Shown one piece after another: positions 32,936 to 40,621 of a stretch of 64,000 nucleotides of DNA. The DNA comes from Arthrobacter sp. zg-Y820. GTDB lineage: Bacteria > Actinomycetota > Actinomycetes > Actinomycetales > Micrococcaceae. Location: positions 1,116,001 to 1,180,000 of the forward strand of contig NZ_CP126247.1 of assembly GCF_030142155.1 (NCBI RefSeq), given 5' to 3'. The position numbers were made by a program, and so were the translations under genes. Every line of letters begins with the position of its first letter. Within the stretch, counting starts at the first letter, position 1. A model generated the notes under the pieces. That model worked only from the letters and a program-made list of their open reading frames with translations, did not search any database and was not told where the DNA came from.

Positions 32936-34197
32936 GCCCGGTTTCGACCCTGATCACCAACATCGGCGAACTCTCCACGCAGGACTATGCCCGGGGAGAT
33001 CAGGCCGCCGTGCTCCGCGACGCGGCAGTGGTCTTCGAGGGGGAGCGGATCAGCTGGATCGGCGCCGCCCGGGACGCCCCGGCCGCCGAAGCAGTGGTTG
33101 ACGCCGGAGGCCGGGCGGGGCTGCCCGGCTGGGTGGATTCGCACACGCACCTGGTCTTCGCCGGGGACCGCGGCGCCGAGTTCGAGGCCCGGATGGCCGG
33201 GCAGTCCTACGCCGCCGGCGGGATTGCCGTGACCACCGAGGCCACGCGTGCCGCCTCGGACTACGACCTGACCCGGCTGCTGCTGGCCCGGGTTGCCGAG
33301 GCCGCCGCCGGCGGCACCACCTATCTGGAGACCAAAACCGGGTACGGGCTGAGCGTGGAGGAGGAACGGCGGCACGCGCGGATCGCCTCCACCGTGGCGG
33401 ACCAGGTCACCTTCCTGGGCGCGCACCTCGTGCCCGACGGCGCGGATGCCGAGGACTACACCGACCTGGTCTGCACGGACATGCTCGCCGCCGTGCTGCC
33501 CTATGTGCAGTGGGCGGACGTCTTCTGCGAAAAGGGCGCCTTCACCGAGGAGCAGTCACGCCGGGTGCTCCGCGCCTGCCGGGACGCCGGCCTCGGGCTG
33601 CGGGTGCACGGCAACCAGCTCGGCCACGGTGCCGGCGTGCGGCTGGCCGTGGAGTTCGGAGCGGCCAGCGTGGACCACGTGAACTACCTGTCCGACGACG
33701 ACGTCGCGGCGCTCGCCGGGACCTGGTCCGGGCGGGATCCGGGTGCCGGAGCCGGGGAATCCGGATCCGAGGACTCCGGGCCCGGAACGCCCGGCACGGT
33801 GGCGACCTGTCTGCCGGCCTGCGACCTCTCCACCCGCGCACCGCTGGCCGACGCCCGCCGGCTGCTGGACGCCGGAGTGCCGGTGGCCCTGGCCTCGAAC
33901 TGCAACCCGGGCACCTCCAACACCAGCTCGATGAACTTCTGCGTCGCCACCGCCGTGCTGCAGATGGGACTGACCGTGCAGGAAGCCGTCCGGGCTGCGA
34001 CGTTCGGCGGTGCACTGGCGCTTCGCAGGCACACCGGCAAGGACCGGAACGGACAGCGGGCGGTGGGCTCGCTCGCCGTCGGGCACCGGGCGGATCTGCA
34101 GCTGCTCAACGCCCCCTCGGCCGCGCATCTGGCCTACCGGCCGGGCATGCCGCTGACCGGCAGCGTCTGGAAGGCCGGGGTTCAGGTGCGCCGCTGA
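32932..34197 (+). CDS. hutI: Imidazolonepropionase
   Basis: 421 aa metal-dependent amidohydrolase converting imidazolone propionate to formimidoylglutamate. Metal motif PGWVDSHTHLVFAGDR (about 64-79), YLETKTGYGL, GNQLGHGAGV and ASNCNPGTSNTSSMNF. A low-complexity insert rich in Gly/Ser/Asp/Glu (about 265-285) between DDVAALAGTW and VATCLPAC is not typical of the family. Last gene of the hut set. Confidence 0.96.
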   Translation: MSPVSTLITNIGELSTQDYARGDQAAVLRDAAVVFEGERISWIGAARDAPAAEAVVDAGGRAGLPGWVDSHTHLVFAGDRGAEFEARMAGQSYAAGGIAVTTEATRAASDYDLTRLLLARVAEAAAGGTTYLETKTGYGLSVEEERRHARIASTVADQVTFLGAHLVPDGADAEDYTDLVCTDMLAAVLPYVQWADVFCEKGAFTEEQSRRVLRACRDAGLGLRVHGNQLGHGAGVRLAVEFGAASVDHVNYLSDDDVAALAGTWSGRDPGAGAGESGSEDSGPGTPGTVATCLPACDLSTRAPLADARRLLDAGVPVALASNCNPGTSNTSSMNFCVATAVLQMGLTVQEAVRAATFGGALALRRHTGKDRNGQRAVGSLAVGHRADLQLLNAPSAAHLAYRPGMPLTGSVWKAGVQVRR

Positions 34198-34306
34198 CCG
34201 GTGTGCACCTGATGCCGCGGCGGTCCGGTCCCGATTCCGACGCACGGGTCCGGCAACCGACGCCGCCACACTTGTTCTCCGTCCGAGCGCGGGGTTGAAA
34301 TGTGCC

Positions 34307-34873
34307 ATGGGAAAAATCATCTACATGCTGTCCTGCACCCTGGACGGGTACATCAATGATGCTTCCGGGGAGATCTCCTGGGCCGTTCCGGACGAAGCCA
34401 TGGTTGCGGACGTCACCGCGGACCTGGCCGGCGTGACGACGCATCTGTACGGGCGGCGGATGTACGAGAGCATGGCGGGCTGGGAAACCGATCCCTCCCT
34501 TGCCGCGCAGTCGCCGGAATCGGCTGCCTTTGCCGAGGTCTGGAAGCGGGCCCGGAAGGTGGTCTTTTCCCGGACGCTGGAGGACGTCTGGACGGAACGC
34601 ACCCGGTTGGAACGCGACCTCACGGTGGAAGCCATCGACCGGGCGAAGGCCGAAACGGCCGGCGACCTCCTCATCGAAGGACCCACCGTGACCGCAGCCG
34701 CCTTCCGGCTGGGGCTGGTGGACATGGTGAGCCTGATGATTTATCCCGTGACTGTGGGCGCCGGCACCCGGGTGTTTCCCGACGGGCTGCGGCTGAGCCT
34801 GCGGCTGCTCCGCGAACAGCGCTTCGAGAAGACCGGCATGGTCAAGGTCACCTACGAAACGGACCGCTCCTGA
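34307..34873 (+). CDS. Dihydrofolate reductase/RibD C-terminal domain protein
   Basis: 188 aa. NADPH-binding fold of the DHFR/RibD-C superfamily: SCTLDGYINDASG near the N-terminus, LYGRRMYESMAGW, and DLLIEGPTVTAAAFRLGLVD. These small stand-alone proteins have no proven substrate. ATG 34307 gives the family start. Confidence 0.85.
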   Translation: MGKIIYMLSCTLDGYINDASGEISWAVPDEAMVADVTADLAGVTTHLYGRRMYESMAGWETDPSLAAQSPESAAFAEVWKRARKVVFSRTLEDVWTERTRLERDLTVEAIDRAKAETAGDLLIEGPTVTAAAFRLGLVDMVSLMIYPVTVGAGTRVFPDGLRLSLRLLREQRFEKTGMVKVTYETDRS

Positions 34874-34893
34874 GGACAGCCGGCGGCATCCGG

Positions 34894-34906
34894 CACAATG
34901 GGAGGC
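34894..34906 (+). promoter_or_regulatory. -10 box of leaderless CPBP-protease transcript
   Basis: CACAAT (34894-34899), 7 bases before ATG 34907; the start at 34907 is preferred to ATG 34898 for this reason. Confidence 0.45.
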
Positions 34907-35695
34907 ATGCGCGCCGCCTTCCCCTCCGCCCCCGCCGAAGCCCTGGATCCGCGGGCACGGAAGATGCTCGTCTTCGAAATCCTCATTGTGCTGGGACTGT
35001 CGCTGGGCAGATCCGGGGTGTACGCCGTCGTCGAACTCCTGGAGAAGGCCTCCAAGGGCCCGCTGGAGGGGCAGACAACCACCCTGAATCCGGTGCTGGA
35101 CGAGAGCCCCTGGTTCGATCTGACCTATCAGCTGCTGGGGATCTTCTTCTCGCTGCTGCCGGTGGCCCTGGTGCTGTTCCTGCTGACCGAACCGGGCAAG
35201 AGCGCGTTCCGGCGCCTGGGCTTCACCTTCGCCAAGCCGGTGCGCGACTTCGCGCTGGGTTTCGGGCTGGCCGCCGTCATCGGCGCCGGAACCCTGGGCG
35301 TGTACGCCGCGGGCCGGGCGCTGGGCATCACCACGGCGCTGGTGCCTGCCGCGCTGGACACCTACTGGTGGACCCTGCCGGTGCTGATCCTCTCCGCGCT
35401 GCGGCATGCGGTGCTGGAGGAGGTCATTGTGGTGGGCTACCTCTTTATCCGGCTGCGGCAGCTGGGCTGGGGCACCCCGGCGATCATCCTCACCAGCGCC
35501 CTGATCCGCGCCAGCTACCACCTGTACCAGGGGATCGGGCCCGGGATCGGGAACTTCCTGATGGGACTGCTCTTCGGCTACGCCTACACCAAAACGAAAC
35601 GGGTGATGCCGCTGGTGATCGCGCACGCGCTGGTGGACATCGCCGGCTTTGTCGGGTTTGCCCTGTTCGGTTCGGCGATCGGCATCGGCGACTGA
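34907..35695 (+). CDS. CPBP family intramembrane glutamic endopeptidase
   Basis: 262 aa, about seven membrane helices. The CPBP (Abi) motifs are clear: RHAVLEEVIVVGYLF (motif 1, EExxR-like with EEVIVVGY), RASYHLYQG (motif 2 with His) and IAHALVDIAGF (motif 3 with His). Relatives include Rce1-type CAAX proteases and bacteriocin-immunity proteins. The substrate is unknown. The start could also be ATG 34898. Confidence 0.87.
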   Translation: MRAAFPSAPAEALDPRARKMLVFEILIVLGLSLGRSGVYAVVELLEKASKGPLEGQTTTLNPVLDESPWFDLTYQLLGIFFSLLPVALVLFLLTEPGKSAFRRLGFTFAKPVRDFALGFGLAAVIGAGTLGVYAAGRALGITTALVPAALDTYWWTLPVLILSALRHAVLEEVIVVGYLFIRLRQLGWGTPAIILTSALIRASYHLYQGIGPGIGNFLMGLLFGYAYTKTKRVMPLVIAHALVDIAGFVGFALFGSAIGIGD

Positions 35696-35732
35696 CCCCT
35701 CGTGCCGCCGGGGCCCGGGCCGCCCGCCGCGC

Positions 35733-35744
35733 TAGGATCTCCGG
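35733..35744 (+). promoter_or_regulatory. -10 box of leaderless GNAT transcript
   Basis: TAGGAT (35733-35738), 6 bases before ATG 35745. Confidence 0.6.
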
Positions 35745-36386
35745 ATGAGCGAATCGGCGCAGACAACTGACTTCCACGCCCTGCAGTTGTGGTCGGGCAC
35801 CCTGTTTTCGGGCCGGCACATCCGTTTCCGCGAACTGCAGGACGCCGACCTTCCGGAACTGTGTTCCTGGTGGAACAACCCGTTCCAATCGGTGCTGCAG
35901 CAGGAGCGGACAACTCTGCGTCCTCCGGAAGCCCTCGCGTCAATGTTCGCCGCCTGGAGCAAGAACGACGCGCCATCGGGATTCGGCTACAGCATCATTG
36001 ATGCGGACGGCGCACTGGCCGGGCACGTCAGCGCGTGGGGATTGTCGGTACCGGAACGCATCGCCACCATGGCCATCATCATCGGCCCGGATTTCCAGGG
36101 CCGGGGCATCGGCCGGGAAGCGCTGCAGCTGGCTCTCCGCCTGGCCTTCGATGAACTCGGCGCCCATAAGGTGGAATTGCAGACATGGTCCTACAACGAC
36201 AGGGCAATCCGGCTGTACTCCTCCCTCGGGTTCACCATCGAAGGTTGCCGCCGCGCCGCCGTCTTCCACCGCGGCAGCTTCCAGGACCAGATCCTGATGG
36301 GACTCCTGGCCGAGGAATACCGTGCTGCACCGGAACCGGACGACGTGGGCGCATCCACCAACCAGCAGGAAGAAACCGCTTCGTGA
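35745..36386 (+). CDS. GNAT family acetyltransferase (RimJ/RimL-like)
   Basis: 213 aa. IRFRELQDADLPELCSWW is the RimL-type beginning, IIIGPDFQGRGIGREALQLA motif A, and YNDRAIRLYSSLGFTIEG the end. Substrates of this group include ribosomal-protein N-termini or small amines; unresolved here. The stop overlaps the GTG of the GH2 gene, so the two are translationally coupled, an unexplained pairing. Confidence 0.88.
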   Translation: MSESAQTTDFHALQLWSGTLFSGRHIRFRELQDADLPELCSWWNNPFQSVLQQERTTLRPPEALASMFAAWSKNDAPSGFGYSIIDADGALAGHVSAWGLSVPERIATMAIIIGPDFQGRGIGREALQLALRLAFDELGAHKVELQTWSYNDRAIRLYSSLGFTIEGCRRAAVFHRGSFQDQILMGLLAEEYRAAPEPDDVGASTNQQEETAS

Positions 36387-38380
36387 CTCTGACAACCCGC
36401 TGGGGAGCGGACCTCGATCCGGACTCCGTGCTGCAGGACTATCCCCGTCCCCAGCTGGTCCGGGACAGCTACCTGAACCTCAACGGCTACTGGCAATACG
36501 CCATCACCTCGGCACGCCGCGAACAGCCGCCGGCCGACGGCGAATGGGACGGGGAGATCCTGGTTCCGTTCTCGCCCGAGGCGCCGCTCTCCGGCGTGAA
36601 CCGCCAGCTTCAGCCCCAGCAGTTCCTTTGGTACCGGCGGACGCTCCGGCTGCCCGCCGGCTTCGCGGGGGAGCGCGTGCTGCTGCATTTCGGGGCCATG
36701 GACCAGAGCTGCACCGTCACCGTCAACGGGATCGACGTGGGAGGGCACGACGGCGGCTACCTTCCCTTTTCCCTGGACATCACCGATGCGCTGGCCGCCG
36801 GCAGCGGGGACGCCGACGGGTCGATGGATTCCGGCGGGACCGGCGATACCGGGGATTCCGGGGATTCCGGACATTCCGGGGATTCCGCACACGAGCTCGT
36901 GGTCCGGGTCCGGGACATCAGCGACACCGGTTACGCCAGCCGGGGCAAGCAGACCCTGGACCGGGGCGGCATTTGGTACACCGCGCAGTCCGGGATCTGG
37001 CAGACGGTGTGGCTGGAATCGGTGCCGCGCACGAGCATTTCACAGCTGGTCCTGGTGCCGGACCTGGAATCCGTCTCGGTCACCGTGCTGCTCGACGGCG
37101 GCGGGACCGGCTCGGCCGGGACCGGCGCCTCAGCCGGCGCCTCGGCCGGCGCCTCGGCCGGCGCCTCGTCCGCCGCCTCAGCCAGCGCCTCAGCCGGCGG
37201 CTTGTCCAGCGGTCACGGCGACCTGCGGGCGGCGATCACCGTGTCCTCCGGCGGGCGCACTGTGGCGGACGCCGTCGTCGTGCCCGGAAAGCCGGTGCGG
37301 ATTCCGGTGCCGGATCCGCACCTGTGGACGCCGGAGGATCCCTTTCTCTATGACGTGTCGGTGCGCCTGCTCGCCGGATCCGGCGGCGCGGAGATCGACA
37401 GCGTGCGCAGCTACACCGGGCTGCGGACCTTCGGCACGGGGCCGGATGCTGCCGGGCACACCCGGCTGCTGCTCAACGGGCGCCCGTACTTCCACGCCGG
37501 GCTGCTGGACCAGGGGTACTGGCCGGACGGGCTGTACACGGCGCCGTCCGACGAGGCACTGGCCTACGACATTGAAGCCGCCAAGGATCTTGGCTTCACG
37601 ATGCTGCGCAAGCACATCAAGATCGAACCGCTGCGCTGGTATTACCACTGCGACCGGCTGGGCATGCTGGTCTGGCAGGACCTGGTCAACGGCGGCCGCT
37701 CATACCGGCACGCCGTCGTGACCGCCCCTGCCGTGGGGATGCCGCACCGCGACGACGGCGATTACGCAGCTTTCGGGCGTGCGGATGAGCAGGGCCGGGC
37801 GGAGTTCCGTGCCGAGCTGCGCGGGACGGTTGAACTGCTGCGCAACTGCACCTCAATAGCGGTCTGGGTGCCGTTCAACGAAGGCTGGGGCCAGTTCGAC
37901 GCCAACGCCGCCACGCAGCTGCTGCGCGGGCTGGATCCCACGCGGAGCATCGACCATGCCAGCGGCTGGCATGACCAGGGCGGGGGAGACCTCAAGAGCG
38001 TGCACGTGTACTTTGTGCCGTTTCGGCTGCGCAAGGGCTGGCTGCGGGACGGACGCGCCGTCGTGCTCTCCGAATACGGCGGATACAGTCTGCGCGTGCC
38101 GGGCCACACCTTCAACGACAAGGAGTTCGGCTACCGGCGGTTCAAGACCCGGGACGCCCTGCGGAAGGCCTACGCAAAGCTGCACCGGAAGCAGATCGAA
38201 CCCGCGGTGGAAGAGGGCCTGGCCGCCACCGTGTACACCCAGCTCACCGATGTGGAGGACGAGGTGAACGGGCTGCTCACCTATGACCGGCGCGTGGTGA
38301 AGATCGACGCCGGAACGGTCCGCGGGCTCAACGAGCGGCTGATCAGGGCGGCTGGGGCTGCTGGGGCCGGTCGGGGCTAG
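36383..38380 (+). CDS. Glycoside hydrolase family 2 protein
   Basis: 665 aa, cytoplasmic beta-galactosidase/glucuronidase-fold enzyme. Sugar-binding domain (FLWYRRTLRLP, HFGAMDQSCTVTVNG), immunoglobulin-like domain, then the catalytic barrel with acid/base E500 (VPFNEGWGQ) and nucleophile E564 (LSEYGG). Start GTG 36383 overlaps the upstream stop. Two low-complexity inserts, one Gly/Asp/Ser (around residues 140-170) and one Gly/Ala/Ser (around 244-275), are encoded by 9-bp and 12-bp tandem repeats and are not part of the normal fold. Substrate specificity cannot be told. Confidence 0.88.
   Translation: MTLTTRWGADLDPDSVLQDYPRPQLVRDSYLNLNGYWQYAITSARREQPPADGEWDGEILVPFSPEAPLSGVNRQLQPQQFLWYRRTLRLPAGFAGERVLLHFGAMDQSCTVTVNGIDVGGHDGGYLPFSLDITDALAAGSGDADGSMDSGGTGDTGDSGDSGHSGDSAHELVVRVRDISDTGYASRGKQTLDRGGIWYTAQSGIWQTVWLESVPRTSISQLVLVPDLESVSVTVLLDGGGTGSAGTGASAGASAGASAGASSAASASASAGGLSSGHGDLRAAITVSSGGRTVADAVVVPGKPVRIPVPDPHLWTPEDPFLYDVSVRLLAGSGGAEIDSVRSYTGLRTFGTGPDAAGHTRLLLNGRPYFHAGLLDQGYWPDGLYTAPSDEALAYDIEAAKDLGFTMLRKHIKIEPLRWYYHCDRLGMLVWQDLVNGGRSYRHAVVTAPAVGMPHRDDGDYAAFGRADEQGRAEFRAELRGTVELLRNCTSIAVWVPFNEGWGQFDANAATQLLRGLDPTRSIDHASGWHDQGGGDLKSVHVYFVPFRLRKGWLRDGRAVVLSEYGGYSLRVPGHTFNDKEFGYRRFKTRDALRKAYAKLHRKQIEPAVEEGLAATVYTQLTDVEDEVNGLLTYDRRVVKIDAGTVRGLNERLIRAAGAAGAGRG
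36851..36886. repeat. 9-bp tandem repeat in GH2 gene
   Basis: GGGGATTCC four times (third copy GGACATTCC), with more degenerate copies just upstream; encodes Gly-Asp-Ser units. Confidence 0.85.
37127..37198. repeat. 12-bp tandem repeat in GH2 gene
   Basis: Six units of GCCTCRGCCGGC-type sequence, in frame, encoding Ala-Ser-Ala-Gly. Confidence 0.88.
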
Positions 38381-38421
38381 CCGGCCGGATCGGCGGGCGG
38401 GAGATCCGGGCCTCGGACGAA

Positions 38422-38464
38422 ACCCTCCGGCCTGTGGCGTTCCCTCCGCTGCGCAGCGGAGGGA
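38422..38464. repeat. Left flanking repeat of the AbiEi-like gene
   Basis: ACCCTCCGG, 19 bases, TGCGCAGCGGAGGGA. The right copy (39486-39528) has the same two blocks at the same 19-base spacing. In this copy 38441-38464 is also a perfect 24-bp palindrome (TCCCTCCGCTGC and its complement). Confidence 0.75.
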
Positions 38465-38484
38465 ATGCCACAAAGCGGAGGGAA

Positions 38485-39426
38485 TCAGCGGTGGCGGGAT
38501 TGGGGCAGTCCAGCCCGGACCAGACGCTGCACCAAACCCTCCGGGTGTTGGGGTGGCCGGGTGATGTCATTCCAAGACCAGCGGACAAATCCCACGCCGG
38601 TGGCCCGAATAGCGTCTTCCCGGCGTTTCTCCCGGACGAGCGTGTCCCACGCCGGTGCACGGCTCTCTTTGCCGCGTCCGTATTTCACTGCGCCGTCGAA
38701 CTCCCCGGCGAGCCTGTGCTCGGGCCAGTAGAAGTCGGTACGGAACCGGCCTGACGAGGTGTCGAATCCGTGCTGGAGCTCAGGCTCCGGGAAACCATGC
38801 AGATGCAGCACAGCCCGCGAATAGGACTCACCGGCTGACTCGGAGAGCACCTGCGCGAAGTCGATAACCCGCTGAGCCCGGAGCCGTTTGGTGCGGCCAG
38901 GCAGCTGCTCCGCCAACTCCCGAAGGTGCTCTTTCCTCAGACCGGGAAGACTGCGAACGGGATCCGGCCGCAGCACATGGTCCATGGCCGGGACTGCACG
39001 TTCAAAGTTCAGATAGGCAGCCATGTCCAGGACGGTGTGTGCTCGGGACGTCAGGGGGACCCCGTCCCACGTGGTGACAGGTTCCAGCAGCCGGCGCTCA
39101 GCCCAGCGGAGATCCCCGCGGCGCCTGCCATGCGTGGGATGAACGGCCAGCAACAGTACTTCGGGCGATTTCCCAATCACGGGCAATCCCCAAATAACTG
39201 CCGCGGATTGTTGGATAAGGATGCGCTGCCCCGGTACCTGTTCCACGGCGGCCCGGATACGTGCCCGCTCCCGCTCCCAAGGAGGCAGGTTCAGCCAGTC
39301 GTCCGCCTGAATGTAGACACCGGGCCGGAGTCGGACAAGTTTGCCCGATCGGCACCTCAGCGCCAGGGAACGCCGGTCCGTACCGTGGGCTGCGGCAGCG
39401 GCTGAGAATATGAGTGCAGGGTCCAT
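38485..39426 (-). CDS. AbiEi-like / DUF559-type protein
   Basis: 313 aa. The N-terminal third has the pattern of type IV antitoxin AbiEi-like proteins (RSLALRCRSGKLVRLRPGVYI winged helix, then QSAAVIWGLP). The C-terminal 100 residues resemble the DUF559/very-short-patch-repair-like nuclease fold: SRAVLHLHGFPEPELQ, FYWPEHRLAGEFDG with an acidic EFDG, and REKRREDAIRATGVGFVRWSW. No AbiEii toxin is adjacent, so a working toxin-antitoxin pair is not shown. The gene stands alone between two direct repeats, as if moved as a unit. Confidence 0.78.
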   Translation of the reverse strand: MDPALIFSAAAAAHGTDRRSLALRCRSGKLVRLRPGVYIQADDWLNLPPWERERARIRAAVEQVPGQRILIQQSAAVIWGLPVIGKSPEVLLLAVHPTHGRRRGDLRWAERRLLEPVTTWDGVPLTSRAHTVLDMAAYLNFERAVPAMDHVLRPDPVRSLPGLRKEHLRELAEQLPGRTKRLRAQRVIDFAQVLSESAGESYSRAVLHLHGFPEPELQHGFDTSSGRFRTDFYWPEHRLAGEFDGAVKYGRGKESRAPAWDTLVREKRREDAIRATGVGFVRWSWNDITRPPQHPEGLVQRLVRAGLPQSRHR

Positions 39427-39485
39427 GCCTCAAGGCTGGACGGGCGGCGGACGGCCCGCGAGGGCAGGACTCCCCGTTGTGGACA

Positions 39486-39528
39486 ACCCTCCGGTTAGGG
39501 AGAATCCCGCCATTGCGCAGCGGAGGGA
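39486..39528. repeat. Right flanking repeat of the AbiEi-like gene
   Basis: Same architecture as 38422-38464: ACCCTCCGG, 19 bases, TGCGCAGCGGAGGGA. The middle of the spacer is also partly alike (TCCCKCC). Both copies are in the same orientation. Confidence 0.75.
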
Positions 39529-39537
39529 TCAGGAGAA

Positions 39538-40188
39538 CTAGATCTCGACTGAACCGTTGGCCGTGTTGAAGGTGACGGACATGATGCCGGGGGTTCCCTT
39601 GGGCGAAATCCAGGTCACGCCCACATTTTCCAGCGGTTCCTCGACCGGGGTGCCCAGCCACTGGGTCACGCGCTCGGCCGACCCGGCGATGGTCAGCGAG
39701 TCCAGCTTCACGGAGCCCGGCATGCCGGGCAGGGCGGCCGAAGGGTGCAGCGGCTCGGTGCCGTCGTCCCAGCGCAGCATGTACGGCACCTGGGGGTCGG
39801 CGATCAGGCCGTTGATGCCGATCTGCTGCCAGGTCAGTTCCTGGCCGTCGGGAAACTTCCGGTTTCCGGGCACCGACTCGCGGCCCAGACGCGCTTCAAA
39901 GGGTGAAAGGTCGTCCACGGCTACGCACCAGCCCATCCAGCCGCCGCCGCATTCGGAGCGCTGGCGCACGGCCTGGCCGAAGGGCGCCTTGTCCGACACC
40001 GGATGGTTCAGGGCCTCGACCACCTCGACATATTGGTGGTTGGCCAGGGGGAGAATCATGTTGCGGGTGCCGAAGCGAGGATGCACACCGCCCTTGACGA
40101 AGTCCGCTCCCAGAGCGGAAGCAATCCTCTCGGTAGTGGCCAAAAGACCGTCGGATTCACAGGCATAAGAAACATGGTCCAAGCGCAT
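39538..40188 (-). CDS. VOC (glyoxalase-like) family protein
   Basis: 216 aa, two VOC modules of the Glyoxalase_3-like type (LDHVSYACESDGLLATTERI and ILPLANHQYVEVVEAL in the first; TWISPKGTPGIMSVTF in the second). Possible metal ligands His and Glu are in LDHVSY and YVEVVEA. The substrate is unknown. Start at 40188 rather than 40197 because of the -10 box 7 bases upstream. Confidence 0.83.
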   Translation of the reverse strand: MRLDHVSYACESDGLLATTERIASALGADFVKGGVHPRFGTRNMILPLANHQYVEVVEALNHPVSDKAPFGQAVRQRSECGGGWMGWCVAVDDLSPFEARLGRESVPGNRKFPDGQELTWQQIGINGLIADPQVPYMLRWDDGTEPLHPSAALPGMPGSVKLDSLTIAGSAERVTQWLGTPVEEPLENVGVTWISPKGTPGIMSVTFNTANGSVEI

Positions 40189-40201
40189 GCGGCCCATAAT
40201 G
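40189..40201 (-). promoter_or_regulatory. -10 box of leaderless VOC gene
   Basis: CATTAT (40201-40196, minus strand), 7 bases before ATG 40188. Confidence 0.55.
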
Positions 40202-40437
40202 GCACGTTGTGACCGACCTCACGACCAAGGCTGGCCTAAGTCGTCAAATGGGCAGGTTTGAGCTGCAGATGTTCCGCCGGCGGCCTCATCCTGCGCCCGG
40301 TGCCGGACCACGGGAGTGCTGCGGATGCCCTAATTCTTGATCCTGTCCCGCATCCGGCACGGCCACCCGAACCCGCAGGGAAATGATCCGTCACAGAGGT
40401 TGCGGGCTTCGGGGTTATCCGTTTTCATTGGGGGAAT

Positions 40438-40518
40438 AGGTCATGAGTGCCAGCAGATAGCCCCGGCTTGCTGGCCGGCAACCCTCCAACCGCGGTGGGG
40501 TGCCCCGGGTGAAGACCT
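40438..40518 (+). promoter_or_regulatory. SAM-IV riboswitch
   Basis: The leader of metY carries the SAM-IV aptamer: GGTCATGAGTGCCAGC, then AGCCCCGGCTTGCTGGCC, CGGCAACCCTCC, the CGCGG hairpin and GTGCCCCGGGTGAAGACC. P1 is AGGTC (40438-40442) with GACCT (40514-40518). A further hairpin GTACGTC-AGAG-GACGTAC follows at 40523-40540. SAM binding is expected to lower metY-metX expression. SAM-IV is an actinobacterial class, found before methionine genes. Confidence 0.9.
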
Positions 40519-40621
40519 GGCTGTACGTCAGAGGACGTACGGCAAGCGCGGGTCACACGTGGCTGCCGGCTACCTTCGGGGCCGGAAGTCTCGGTGCGGC
40601 CCCTGGTATAGGGAGCACGCC

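Noticed and set aside
38485..39426. Complete type IV toxin-antitoxin pair AbiE
   Set aside because: Only an AbiEi-like/DUF559-like protein is present; the neighbouring genes (GH2 and VOC) are not AbiEii toxins.
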